From contig JAAWCE010000128.1 of NCBI GenBank assembly GCA_022793065.1, positions 1 to 39,212 of the forward strand: a DNA stretch of 39,212 nt. Reading direction: 5' to 3'. The translations under genes and the position numbers were made by a program. The number at the start of each line of letters is the position of its first letter. Positions within the stretch are counted from its first letter, which is position 1. Below are positions 26,770-35,407 of the stretch, in pieces. The DNA is from Lachnospiraceae bacterium (lineage in GTDB: Bacteria > Bacillota > Clostridia > Lachnospirales > Lachnospiraceae). A model generated the notes under the pieces. The model had not been told where the DNA came from. It saw only the letters and a list, made by a program, of their open reading frames with translations, and did no database searches.

Positions 26770-27933
26770 ATGAATATATTATTCTTAGAATGGGGTTGCT
26801 TTGGAAAGGTTGATGCCGTATTTACCTTAGAACAGCAAGGGCATAAGATTTTTTTCTTCGAGCATCCAGATTATGTAGAAAGGATAAGTCCGAATTTTGA
26901 AAAAGCGTTTGACAATTTTGTAGAAAAAAACCATATTGAACTGTGTTTTTCCTTTAATTTTTATCCAGTATTATCCTCATCTGCCAAAAAAAATCATCTA
27001 AACTATGTATCCATCGTATACGATTCTCCATTTGTTATGTTATATTCTTATACGATTATTTACGACACCAATTATGTTTTCCTCTTTGATAAGCATGAAT
27101 ATTTAAAACTGCGAAATATGGGAATCAAAACCGTTTACTATATGCCCCTGCCTGTCAATGGATCTATCATTGACTATCTGCTGACCAAAGAATATGATCT
27201 CCAGAAGCTTTCAGCAGATATTTCCTTTGTGGGCGCACTGTATCATGAAGACCATGATTTTTTCTCAAAGTTAGACGGCATTTCCAATTATACAAGAGGG
27301 TATTTAGAAGGCCTTATGAACGCACAGCTACAAGTATCCGGGTATAATTTCATTGAAGAAACCCTGCCAAAAGACATTGTGGATGACATGCAGAGTATTG
27401 TAAAATATAACAACTCCAAGTATGGCATTGAAACACCAGAATATATTTTTGCCAATTACTTTATTAACCGCAAACTGACCGCGATTGAACGACGTAATCT
27501 TTTAACAGCGGCGGCAAAATGTGCAAATCTTCGCCTTTATACACTAGATAACACAGTACAGATTCCAAATGCCCAGAACATGGGAGCCATAGATTATTAT
27601 TCCGAAATGCCATATGTTTTTCATAATAGTAAAATCAACTTAAATATTACACTTCGGAGTATCCAGTCCGGTATTCCTCTTCGATGCATGGATATAATGG
27701 GCGCCGGAGGATTCCTGCTCACAAACTTCCAAGCTGATTTCTTGGATGATTTTATTCCTGATGTTGATTTTGTTTATTTTGAAGATGAACGTGATCTGGT
27801 TTTTAAGATTGATTATTATTTAACCCATGACCAGAAACGAAGTGAAATTGCACGAAACGGACACGAAAAAGTATTGAAAAATCACAGTTTTGAACGGTGT
27901 TTTGAAAAGATTTTTAATATTGTATTAAAATAA
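26770..27933 (+). CDS. CgeB/DUF3880-type glycosyltransferase (tandem copy 3)
   Basis: Protein of 387 aa. Motifs are YDSPFVMLYS, VFLFDKHEYLKL, DISFVGALYHED and KINLNITLRSIQSGIPLRC followed by MGAGGFLLTNFQ. In the last two motifs it is closer to the gene at 14024 than to its immediate neighbours, so the array is not a simple recent tandem duplication. The ribosome binding site AAAGGA lies about 13 bases before the ATG. The next gene begins 66 bases later behind its own promoter-like element. Confidence 0.87.
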   Translation: MNILFLEWGCFGKVDAVFTLEQQGHKIFFFEHPDYVERISPNFEKAFDNFVEKNHIELCFSFNFYPVLSSSAKKNHLNYVSIVYDSPFVMLYSYTIIYDTNYVFLFDKHEYLKLRNMGIKTVYYMPLPVNGSIIDYLLTKEYDLQKLSADISFVGALYHEDHDFFSKLDGISNYTRGYLEGLMNAQLQVSGYNFIEETLPKDIVDDMQSIVKYNNSKYGIETPEYIFANYFINRKLTAIERRNLLTAAAKCANLRLYTLDNTVQIPNAQNMGAIDYYSEMPYVFHNSKINLNITLRSIQSGIPLRCMDIMGAGGFLLTNFQADFLDDFIPDVDFVYFEDERDLVFKIDYYLTHDQKRSEIARNGHEKVLKNHSFERCFEKIFNIVLK

Positions 27934-27957
27934 GGACTTCCCGTTTTGCTTTTCGCA

Positions 27958-27966
27958 TGATATAAT
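27958..27966 (+). promoter_or_regulatory. Extended -10 promoter of the B12-type radical SAM gene
   Basis: TGATATAAT is an exact extended -10 (TGnTATAAT), 33 bases ahead of the ATG at 28000. The -35 region at 17 bases spacing (TTCCCG) is poor, as expected for extended -10 promoters. It suggests separate expression of the radical SAM gene. Confidence 0.55.
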
Positions 27967-27999
27967 CCGAAAATATGCAAAGAAAGGAATGGTACAACA

Positions 28000-29643
28000 A
28001 TGAAAAGTTTATTAGTAATTCCTCCCTACAATGAGTTTCATGCAGCTCAATTTTTCTACATTATGCCCATGGGAATGGCCTATATCAACACCGCCATGAG
28101 ACAAGCCGGATTAGATGTTACATGTATCAATTTAAATAATTACGATTATGATAAAGCATATGACGTTTTGGCTTCAAAAATTGTTGAGGATGATATCAAA
28201 TTTGTTTTATGCGGCGCTTTATCCGGTTCATGGAGGATTCTCCAGCGAGTATTTTACACGGCTAAATCTGCAAAACCTGATGTAATAACTATTGGCGGAG
28301 GCGGCGCTTACACATCGGAGCCAATACCGACAGCCGAGCTTACCGGTGTTGACTATGCTGTCATAGGGGAAGGTGAAATTACAGATGTCGAATTAGTGCA
28401 GACCCTAATTTCTGGAGGAGATGTCAGTAAAATAAATGGTATTTTATATCAAGAAAACGGTATTTTTAAACAAACTCCTCCTCGTGAAGAGATTCAGGAT
28501 TTGGATTCCATTGCGTTCCCAAGTTATGAAGATTTTGATATGGAAATCTATTTAGACAACCAGAAATTATCGGATGGATACTACCTGAATAAACTGGATA
28601 ATCCCAGGGCAATTTCAATGATATTAGGTCGTTCCTGTCCATATCACTGCAAATTCTGCTTTCACCCTTCTGGTAGCAAATACCGCATACGTAGTCTGGA
28701 TAATTTCTTTGAAGAACTGGATCTTGTTATGGAAAAATACCATCCGAACTGTATTCTGGTGTTAGATGAATTATTCAGCGCCAAAGTGGAGCGAATCTAT
28801 GAATTCTGTGAGAGAATAAAACCGTACCACCTCAATTGGCTTTGTCAAATGCGGGTTGATATTGTCACAAAAGAGCTGATGCAGACAATGAAAGACGCTG
28901 GCTGCCACAGTATTTGTTATGGATTGGAAAGCCATAGCGAAACAGTCCTGAAAAACATGCGTAAATTCATCAATATTTCTGAAATAGATCGCGCATTGGA
29001 AATAGCTTATGACGTAGGCATTGATATCGAAGCCAATTTCATTTTTGGCGATGAAATGGAAGATATGCATACCTTTTATGAAACAATGAGTTGGTGGTTT
29101 AAAAACCGCAAATACGGCATCCATTTACTTATGATTGAAACGTATCCCGGAACGGGTTACTACGAAGAGCTTTTCAAAAACAAAACTTCCGCCGATCGGA
29201 AAAATTTTTTGGAAAACACTAACTTTTTAGTAAATTTAACAAAAGATCCTATTGTTTGGAACAAAATACTTGTAATAACTACATTGCTCAACGTATATTT
29301 TATTCAGGACCTGATGGGAGAACTTTTGGATTTATATACAGATCAAGATGACAATGTCGTACTCGTCACAAAATGCAGACACTGTGGCAAAACAAATAAA
29401 TATGTAGGCGTTTCCAAGACAGCATTTAAAACGATTGTACTTCAATTAGGGTGCCGTCATTGCGGCCATAGAAATGTATTTTATACCGTAGAGCCCAAAT
29501 CAATTGCAAATTATGATTTATTTGAATTTTTATGCCGGATGTTATCACAGACACAAAATGAACAGGATTTCTGTCACGCTGTAGATACTATATATATGAT
29601 GTATATGCAGCTTAGAGATCCTAAAAATCCCTTTCCCATTTAA
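28000..29643 (+). CDS. B12-binding-type radical SAM protein with C-terminal zinc ribbon
   Basis: A 547-aa protein. Residues 1-~150 form a Rossmann-like B12-binding-type domain (SLLVIPPYNEF, MGMAYINTAMRQAG, ITIGGGGAYTSEPIP, YAVIGEGE). Residues ~200-400 are the radical SAM core with the 4Fe-4S motif CPYHCKFC (Cys213, 217, 220). Residues 459-488 hold a CxxC-x22-CxxC zinc ribbon (CRHCGK and CRHCGH), an unusual addition. Members of the BchE/B12 group carry out C-methylation, cyclisation or rearrangement. In a glycan locus it could methylate a sugar carbon or modify the protein acceptor. Cobalamin binding itself is not provable by motif. It ends at a strong stem-loop at 29670-29715. Confidence 0.88.
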   Translation: MKSLLVIPPYNEFHAAQFFYIMPMGMAYINTAMRQAGLDVTCINLNNYDYDKAYDVLASKIVEDDIKFVLCGALSGSWRILQRVFYTAKSAKPDVITIGGGGAYTSEPIPTAELTGVDYAVIGEGEITDVELVQTLISGGDVSKINGILYQENGIFKQTPPREEIQDLDSIAFPSYEDFDMEIYLDNQKLSDGYYLNKLDNPRAISMILGRSCPYHCKFCFHPSGSKYRIRSLDNFFEELDLVMEKYHPNCILVLDELFSAKVERIYEFCERIKPYHLNWLCQMRVDIVTKELMQTMKDAGCHSICYGLESHSETVLKNMRKFINISEIDRALEIAYDVGIDIEANFIFGDEMEDMHTFYETMSWWFKNRKYGIHLLMIETYPGTGYYEELFKNKTSADRKNFLENTNFLVNLTKDPIVWNKILVITTLLNVYFIQDLMGELLDLYTDQDDNVVLVTKCRHCGKTNKYVGVSKTAFKTIVLQLGCRHCGHRNVFYTVEPKSIANYDLFEFLCRMLSQTQNEQDFCHAVDTIYMMYMQLRDPKNPFPI

Positions 29644-29669
29644 AAATTACATACTATATTGCTACAGTC

Positions 29670-29715
29670 ACGAAGTGGTTTATGGCGGAAAACAATCCAC
29701 CACAAACCATTTCGT
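29670..29715. terminator. Stem-loop terminator candidate between convergent operons
   Basis: Two 20-base arms (29670-29689 and 29696-29715) with a 6-base loop lie between the convergent radical SAM gene and the GT2 that ends the right-hand operon. Of 20 positions 17 are Watson-Crick on both strands; the other three give two G-U pairs and one mismatch on the minus RNA, one G-U pair and two mismatches on the plus RNA. ATTTTAA follows on the plus side; no U-run follows on the minus side. Bidirectional termination is likely. Confidence 0.7.
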
Positions 29716-29726
29716 ATTTTAATCAC

Positions 29727-31373
29727 CTATTCATATACTTCTATACTTTTCATCATTGAAAAAATCCTACTATCATCTTGAGCTATGTTCCGATAGTCTT
29801 CATTTTTTAAAATACAATGATATTCCACTGACAACGGATATCCTGCAGTCATATGATTGCAGTCATACTTCTTATCAATGCAATCTATATAATAGATACA
29901 ATCCGTCTCTCGATTTAACTCAAACAGAAAATATAAGCAGTGTTCCTGTCTGTTACACAATGAAAACACTTCCGCCCCCTCTATCTGTTTACTTTTTACA
30001 CAATCGTCATAATTACCATTCATAAGCTTATCTGTGGTAGGAACAAATGCAACGAAACATTCCGAGCCATTTTCTTGTGCCTCTTTAATTTTCGAGGACA
30101 AATCGTATTGAGAGGTTTCTGCAATCAAAAACAAGATTCTTTTTCTGACCTGTAGATCAATTCTTTCATTTTGTTTTTCAAAAATAAATGTCCTGATTTG
30201 CTCAAAATATTTCCTCTCTTCCTCTAATTTCTCAGTCAATTCCCACAAATCGAATAACGTACTATACCGAAATTTATTTAAACTAGACTCGTTAATTTTA
30301 CGTGAATCAATTGCATTAATCATTACAAATGCCGGCGTATACCATTGCTCTCTTGATTCTTGAAGAGCTGTTCCTAATATACCGCCTTTACCTGTTAACT
30401 CCAAAAAATCTTGTGCATTGTAATAATAATTCTCTTTTAAAACCGTTATAAATTTCTCATTCCTGCAGTTTGCGAAATAAATATCCATTGCTATCTGCTC
30501 TTTTACTGATCTCGCATTTGGTACCTTACCCAATAAAAGAATAAACTTTTCCGCTAACAATTCTTCCTCTGTATCACATAACACATAGGGAAGCTCCGCA
30601 TAAAATGCCCTGCGAAACGTTCTTTTATCCATCTGGATTATAATTTCTCTTTCCATCTGATATAATTCATTTATATTTCTGGCAATGACTTCCACAGTTC
30701 GTTCACTTAAATTTGCACCATGACGTCTATAGCACACTAATTCTTCTTCTAATAGATAAAACGGATATTTTGTACACAGGGAGTACCACAAACGATAATC
30801 TGATATTTGATAGTAATTTTGATTTTTTCCCCCAAATTCATAAAATGTTTCTTTACGCATCAGCATAGAACATTCGTTCAGACAGTTTCCATTAATAAGA
30901 AAAAAATTCAGCCATTCATATCTGTTTCTGTTTTTTTTATGTGAATACGTGGTATCATATTGATATATCCCTTGGGCATTATCACTAAATATCACCTTAT
31001 CCCATGTAAAACATGATTGATACTCCGGGCACTTTTGCATAAAATTAATCTGCTTTTCTAACCTTTCTTTATCCCATATATCATCCGAAGCCATGGACGC
31101 AATGTAATCAGCATCTACTTCCCTGCAGATTTCAATCAAAAATTTAATAGCCCCTATAAATTTCGTATTCTCTTTAAAGTTATAAAAATGAATTCTCTCA
31201 TCCTGATAAGAAGCCAATATATCTCCTGTTTTATCGGTAGAACCATCATTTACCACATACAATTCCCAATTGCCATATGTCTGGCCTATGATGGAATCCA
31301 TTGCTTCTCCAACGTATTTTTCGTGGTTGTAACAAGACATATAAATTACAACTTTAGGTGCTGCTCCATCCAT
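29727..31373 (-). CDS. GT2-family glycosyltransferase with unassigned C-terminal half
   Basis: Protein of 548 aa. Residues ~7-230 are a GT2 domain: KVVIYMSCYNHEKYVGEAMD, VVNDGSTDKTGD and the metal site MASDDIW around 94-100. The remaining ~300 residues are helical and then alpha/beta (RILFLIAETSQYDLSSKIK) and are not recognised. The ATG at 31373 follows AAAGGAG by about ten bases. It is the last gene of the nine-gene minus-strand operon, 47 bases after the ligase gene, and ends before the stem-loop at 29670-29715. As the only glycosyltransferase of that operon it is the natural candidate to attach the unusual sugar made by the upstream genes. Confidence 0.88.
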   Translation of the reverse strand: MDGAAPKVVIYMSCYNHEKYVGEAMDSIIGQTYGNWELYVVNDGSTDKTGDILASYQDERIHFYNFKENTKFIGAIKFLIEICREVDADYIASMASDDIWDKERLEKQINFMQKCPEYQSCFTWDKVIFSDNAQGIYQYDTTYSHKKNRNRYEWLNFFLINGNCLNECSMLMRKETFYEFGGKNQNYYQISDYRLWYSLCTKYPFYLLEEELVCYRRHGANLSERTVEVIARNINELYQMEREIIIQMDKRTFRRAFYAELPYVLCDTEEELLAEKFILLLGKVPNARSVKEQIAMDIYFANCRNEKFITVLKENYYYNAQDFLELTGKGGILGTALQESREQWYTPAFVMINAIDSRKINESSLNKFRYSTLFDLWELTEKLEEERKYFEQIRTFIFEKQNERIDLQVRKRILFLIAETSQYDLSSKIKEAQENGSECFVAFVPTTDKLMNGNYDDCVKSKQIEGAEVFSLCNRQEHCLYFLFELNRETDCIYYIDCIDKKYDCNHMTAGYPLSVEYHCILKNEDYRNIAQDDSRIFSMMKSIEVYE

Positions 31374-31420
31374 TTTAACTTATACTCCTTTCTTATTTGC
31401 CGTCACACATAATCTATTTT

Positions 31421-32824
31421 TTATAAATTATCTTTATCAATCAACTCTTCTAATTTTGCATATAAAATTTTCCCGGATTCATTTCTGACTAATGAATCTA
31501 CATATACAAAATGAAGCTTCACATGTACAATTCCCAGAAACCTCTTTACTTCTTCCTTAACCTGTTCCTCTTTTCTTTCATCTTGCTTTGACGCAACAAA
31601 TACCCAAATACAATCCTTTCCACCTATGCAAGCAGATTCCACCGTATCAAGCAATATTCCTATATAATGTTCAATATCGTCTAAATTGACCCTTTTTCCA
31701 CTCAATTTGACTATCCTCTTCTTCCGGCCAATAATATAATAAAACCCATCGTTATCCCTTTTGACAATATCCCCAGTAAATACTTTCCTGTCCTTCGGTA
31801 TGCATTTAAAATCTTCGGCATCTGTCACATAACCTAACATCGCACACTGTCCGCAATAAATCAATTCCCCATTTCCCGAACCATCTGCAGCTTCCATCTC
31901 AAAAGAGCCGCTGCTGATCGCCCTTCCTATACATTTTTTCCCTCTATCCTCTTCCAACGACAACAATCCACAGGTACCTCCTGTTTCAGTCTGTCCATAC
32001 AATATATAACATTTCTTTCCAAACTTGCCACAATATTCTTTTACCCTTTCACGCATTTCGGCTGAAAATACATCTCCTCCCTGAGTAAAAATCCTCATAT
32101 GAGAACAGTCTTTTTCAAAAAATTTGACGAGCTGAAGCATTTCATAATGTAAATTCAACCCTGATATACAGGTCGGTTGATATATTCCAAACAGCTCCCA
32201 AAATTGCCGTTCCATAAAACTTCGATTTGTCAAAACAATCGTTGCACCTAGCATAACATGGAAATTTATAAAGGATAATGTATAGACAAATGCCATAGGC
32301 ATAGTTGTAATTGCAGAATCATCTTTTTCAAATCCAATTGCATTAGATAGAGCGAATGCGTGCTTTTTCATCTGCGCATATCCTAACCAAACACATTTCA
32401 CATCACCTGTACTTCCCGAAGTAGATAAAACCACTCCCCCTGATCCACTTATCTCGTATGGCGCAAATCCTGTTCTCATTAAGTAATAACCATATATATC
32501 AAAACTACTTTCCAATCTTAATGCCCTTTTCCAGGAATCTTGCGCCCATATAAACTGTGGTCGATACTTCTCTATCATATCCTGGCAAAAAGAAAGCTTT
32601 ACAGATGATTCCAACACAATTACAATACATTCATAATGTGTGAATGCAACGTAACCGGCAAACGAGCCAACTGAATTGTCGCTCAGCATCAGTACAACAC
32701 ATTTGGTATTTATTATGGAATGAATTTTTTCTGCCTCCATCAATGTCTGCTCAAAAGTAATCGAATTGGCTTCATCTACGGCCGCTACTTTATGTTTATT
32801 TATTTCGCTAAATTCCCAGAACAT
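31421..32824 (-). CDS. Adenylate-forming acyl-CoA/ACP ligase
   Basis: ANL-superfamily enzyme of about 467 aa that activates a carboxylic acid with ATP. All core motifs are present: STSGSTG (A3, about 134-140), YGQTE (A5, 276-280), TGD (A7, 350-352), GRKKRIVKLSGKRVNLDDIE (A8 hinge) and the catalytic Lys of NESGK near 452. No condensation or carrier domain is fused, so this is a stand-alone ligase. The ATG at 32824 with AAGGGGG five bases upstream is preferred over 32851, which lacks a site. It lies next to the symporter and one gene from a dedicated carrier protein, so loading that carrier is the likely job. The acid cannot be deduced. Confidence 0.87.
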   Translation of the reverse strand: MFWEFSEINKHKVAAVDEANSITFEQTLMEAEKIHSIINTKCVVLMLSDNSVGSFAGYVAFTHYECIVIVLESSVKLSFCQDMIEKYRPQFIWAQDSWKRALRLESSFDIYGYYLMRTGFAPYEISGSGGVVLSTSGSTGDVKCVWLGYAQMKKHAFALSNAIGFEKDDSAITTMPMAFVYTLSFINFHVMLGATIVLTNRSFMERQFWELFGIYQPTCISGLNLHYEMLQLVKFFEKDCSHMRIFTQGGDVFSAEMRERVKEYCGKFGKKCYILYGQTETGGTCGLLSLEEDRGKKCIGRAISSGSFEMEAADGSGNGELIYCGQCAMLGYVTDAEDFKCIPKDRKVFTGDIVKRDNDGFYYIIGRKKRIVKLSGKRVNLDDIEHYIGILLDTVESACIGGKDCIWVFVASKQDERKEEQVKEEVKRFLGIVHVKLHFVYVDSLVRNESGKILYAKLEELIDKDNL

Positions 32825-32857
32825 GTTTACCCCCTTTTCTTCCTGTTGCATAAAAGC

Positions 32858-34207
32858 CTATTTTTGTTTTACTTTAATGAATATTAGTGGAAAACCGATA
32901 CTTAGTAATGTCCCTATAAAAATGAGTATATCATTTCCTACGTAATATGCATATGCATACAACGGAGTAGCAATCAATAAAGAACATAAAATACCATAGA
33001 AAATAGCATTTGCGTCCACCCCTTTATCTTTCTCCAGACAAGTAATTACCGTAGGATAAAACGTGCACATCCGTATTACCGTATAAAACATAAAAAGGTA
33101 CAACGTTTGAATGCCCGGAATATTTGCAATCAAAATACTCGTTACTACTAAACCAAACATGCTTATATATGAAATTATCCGTGCCTTTGCTTCTTCGTTT
33201 GGAAAGAAATCATTCACAACCACACTGGAAAACGCACATAAACAGGAATCCATCGTTGAAGTAATCGCCGCTGCAACCATAACGACAAAAAAATATGTAC
33301 TGAACGTCGGCAAATAATATGCAATATACTCAATTGCAACGTTTGCACTGTCACCAATCTGTAAAATATTACCCTTTACCTGAGAAGAAGCTAAAAAGCC
33401 GGTTAAAATCATCGCTACCGGAATAATAGTAAAAAGAACTGCTGCTAATATAAAGGCTTTATTTCTTTTATCCCGTTTAATGGCAAAAGCCCTTTGCCAA
33501 TACATCTGATCCCCAAATGGCCCTGTAATTAAGCCGAGAACCGATGTTAATCCATACGATAGAAAAACCATCTTCCCTTCTTCGCTAAAAAGCGAATCAA
33601 ACGCCTTGCCTTCAAAGCCTGTCATACCATCTTTAATTGCCCAAAGAACAGTTTGTCCCTGACCTTCAAAATTAATACACAAAAGTACAATAATGACGAT
33701 AGAACCAATACATAGCACCAAAGTTTGGATTACGTCCGTATTAACAGACGATTTGAATCCTCCGCGCATGGTATACAACAATACAATAAATGCAAGGATC
33801 ATAGTACATATCGTATAATTTACATCCAGTAACACACATATCAATTTTGTCCCGGCAATAATATTGATCGCATAACACATCACCTGAAGAAAGGCAAGTA
33901 TAAATGCATACTGTTTACGAATTCTCTCTCCCCATCTCTTACCCATTAAATCAGGCAAAGTATAATTGTTCAAAAACTTCTCATCAACCTTTTTCAAAAA
34001 CCAATAGTAAATAAAAAGCGTCAAAACACTCGGAATCAAATACCAAAATGCACCTGCAAACCCCTGTTCATAAGCTTTTTGAGACGGAACCAAAAGTGCT
34101 ATTGCCCATGTCCATGTCGCTGTTATAGTAAATCCACCCCGGATCCACCCGACTTCCTTATTCGCTACAAAATAAGACTCTTTAAACTCCTGACTATTTT
34201 GTTTCAT
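32858..34207 (-). CDS. Sodium:solute symporter family protein lacking the first helix
   Basis: Integral membrane protein of 449 aa with about 12 hydrophobic segments. It carries the SSS-family signature GGFKSSVNTDVIQ at 149-161 and the N-terminal family landmark SYFVANKEVGWIRGGFTIT at residues 11-29. In usual family members a transmembrane helix precedes that landmark; here the protein starts only ten residues before it, so the peripheral first helix is absent while the LeuT-like core looks complete. The start overlaps the carrier-protein stop by four bases (ATGA), so the two are translationally coupled. SSS proteins import carboxylates, amino acids, vitamins or sugars; uptake of the acid used by the ligase is a plausible inference. 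Confidence 0.85.
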   Translation of the reverse strand: MKQNSQEFKESYFVANKEVGWIRGGFTITATWTWAIALLVPSQKAYEQGFAGAFWYLIPSVLTLFIYYWFLKKVDEKFLNNYTLPDLMGKRWGERIRKQYAFILAFLQVMCYAINIIAGTKLICVLLDVNYTICTMILAFIVLLYTMRGGFKSSVNTDVIQTLVLCIGSIVIIVLLCINFEGQGQTVLWAIKDGMTGFEGKAFDSLFSEEGKMVFLSYGLTSVLGLITGPFGDQMYWQRAFAIKRDKRNKAFILAAVLFTIIPVAMILTGFLASSQVKGNILQIGDSANVAIEYIAYYLPTFSTYFFVVMVAAAITSTMDSCLCAFSSVVVNDFFPNEEAKARIISYISMFGLVVTSILIANIPGIQTLYLFMFYTVIRMCTFYPTVITCLEKDKGVDANAIFYGILCSLLIATPLYAYAYYVGNDILIFIGTLLSIGFPLIFIKVKQK

Positions 34208-34461
34208 GAGCAGCTTCCTCCTTCTACTTCAACCCCATATTTTTTCAAAATCGCAATTCCTTTTTCAAAAGAAAGAAAATCTATCATATCTTCCGAGTTC
34301 AAAGATATATCAAAGGCCTCCTCCATTCCCGCTAATAATCCCATATGCCCTACAGAATCCCACTCAGGAATGCTTTGATATTTTAATTCTCTTGTTATCT
34401 TCTCTTTTTCCACCATTAAACTTTCTTTAAAAACATTGATATATTTTTCCAGATTGGACAT
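34204..34461 (-). CDS. Acyl carrier protein
   Basis: Small acidic helical protein of 85 aa with the phosphopantetheine attachment motif WDSVGHM, Ser36, at the start of helix II, followed by LLAGMEEAFDISLNSEDMID as in carrier proteins. It should be converted to the holo form by a phosphopantetheinyl transferase encoded elsewhere. Start ATG at 34461 follows AGGAGGAGG. It lies 21 bases after the LpxD-like acyltransferase gene and overlaps the symporter gene start. With the nearby ligase it forms a load-and-carry pair; it is unlikely to be the housekeeping fatty acid AcpP because of this context and the divergent sequence. Confidence 0.87.
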   Translation of the reverse strand: MSNLEKYINVFKESLMVEKEKITRELKYQSIPEWDSVGHMGLLAGMEEAFDISLNSEDMIDFLSFEKGIAILKKYGVEVEGGSCS

Positions 34462-34482
34462 CTGTCACGCCTCCTCCTTATC

Positions 34483-35397
34483 TTATCTATTCCTCAATTT
34501 ACGCAAATGATCTACCAGAAATTTTGAATGTTCTATTGCAAAATTCCCTGTAACTTTTGTCCCGTGCTTTACATTGTTTACAACAACTCCCCCTAATGAA
34601 ACCACTGCCCCTTTACCTATTGTAACGGAATCTTTAATAGTTGCCATTGGATTGATTCTCACGCCATCTTCTATCGTAACAGAACCGCATATATTTACCT
34701 TTCCTCCAATATAACACTCCTTGCCAATTTGGCAAGCATGCGAAACTGTAACCAAACTCTCAATGCAAGTATTTTCTCCAATTACAGTTCTTTCATAAGC
34801 AAATGGCGCTCTTCCAACAATCGTATGACATCCTATTTCTACATGATCTGCAAGATATGTCTGGCCTACTTGTTTCATTTTAACGATGTGCCCGTCCTTA
34901 TCCCAGCAAAAATCATAATTATCTGCTCCTATTACCGCCCCGGAATGAATTGTAACATGATCTCCAATGCAACTTCCTTCCCGAATTACCGAAAATGCTT
35001 CTATTGTAACATGATTCCCGATTATAACACCCGTTTCTGGTATAGATGCCGACGGATGTATGTTGCACCCTTCTCCGATCTGTGTCCTTTGATATACCGG
35101 ACAATACCCATTCTCCTGATCTACAAGGTAATTATGCAGATAAATAAATGCTGCACGCGGAACTTCACCAACTGCTATTCCTTTTTCTGACTTTAAAAGC
35201 ATCTCATGCCCGGCAAATTCAGGCGGACAAAGAATGCACGATATGTTCGGCTCATGACACGCTGCCTCTAAAAAATTATCTGACTGTACATAACCCAAAG
35301 AACATTGCGGTGGCTTCTTTCCGATAAGTCCAAGTGCATGAAATTCTCCGTCCCGTACAACTTTACCACATATCTTATCATAATCTGATAGTCGCAT
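34483..35397 (-). CDS. LpxD-like left-handed beta-helix N-acyltransferase
   Basis: Protein of 304 aa with LpxD-like organisation: an N-terminal alpha/beta domain (residues 1-~95) followed by hexapeptide repeats (~105-275; for example VIIGNHVTIEAFSVI and VTIHSGAVIGADNY) and a helical end. The segment TVSHACQIG places His220 where LpxD has its catalytic His. Known LpxD enzymes take acyl groups from an acyl carrier protein and make an amide on an amino sugar nucleotide. The gene directly downstream encodes a carrier protein, which supports the same chemistry here. A lipid A role is unlikely in a Gram-positive glycan locus. It starts 10 bases after the dehydrogenase gene. Confidence 0.86.
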   Translation of the reverse strand: MRLSDYDKICGKVVRDGEFHALGLIGKKPPQCSLGYVQSDNFLEAACHEPNISCILCPPEFAGHEMLLKSEKGIAVGEVPRAAFIYLHNYLVDQENGYCPVYQRTQIGEGCNIHPSASIPETGVIIGNHVTIEAFSVIREGSCIGDHVTIHSGAVIGADNYDFCWDKDGHIVKMKQVGQTYLADHVEIGCHTIVGRAPFAYERTVIGENTCIESLVTVSHACQIGKECYIGGKVNICGSVTIEDGVRINPMATIKDSVTIGKGAVVSLGGVVVNNVKHGTKVTGNFAIEHSKFLVDHLRKLRNR

Positions 35398-35407
35398 CCC
35401 TTATACC

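Noticed and set aside
31421..34461. A nonribosomal peptide or polyketide biosynthetic cluster
   Set aside because: Ligase and carrier are stand-alone, and no condensation, ketosynthase or thioesterase domain is present anywhere in the window.
34729..35190. 153-codon open frame on the plus strand inside the LpxD-like gene
   Set aside because: The translation is rich in Cys, Asn and Tyr, as expected when hexapeptide-repeat DNA is read antisense; there is no ribosome binding site.
34483..35397. Assignment as lipid A enzyme LpxD
   Set aside because: The window looks Gram-positive, no other lpx genes are present, and the neighbours are glycan and carrier-protein genes. Only the fold and mechanism are borrowed.
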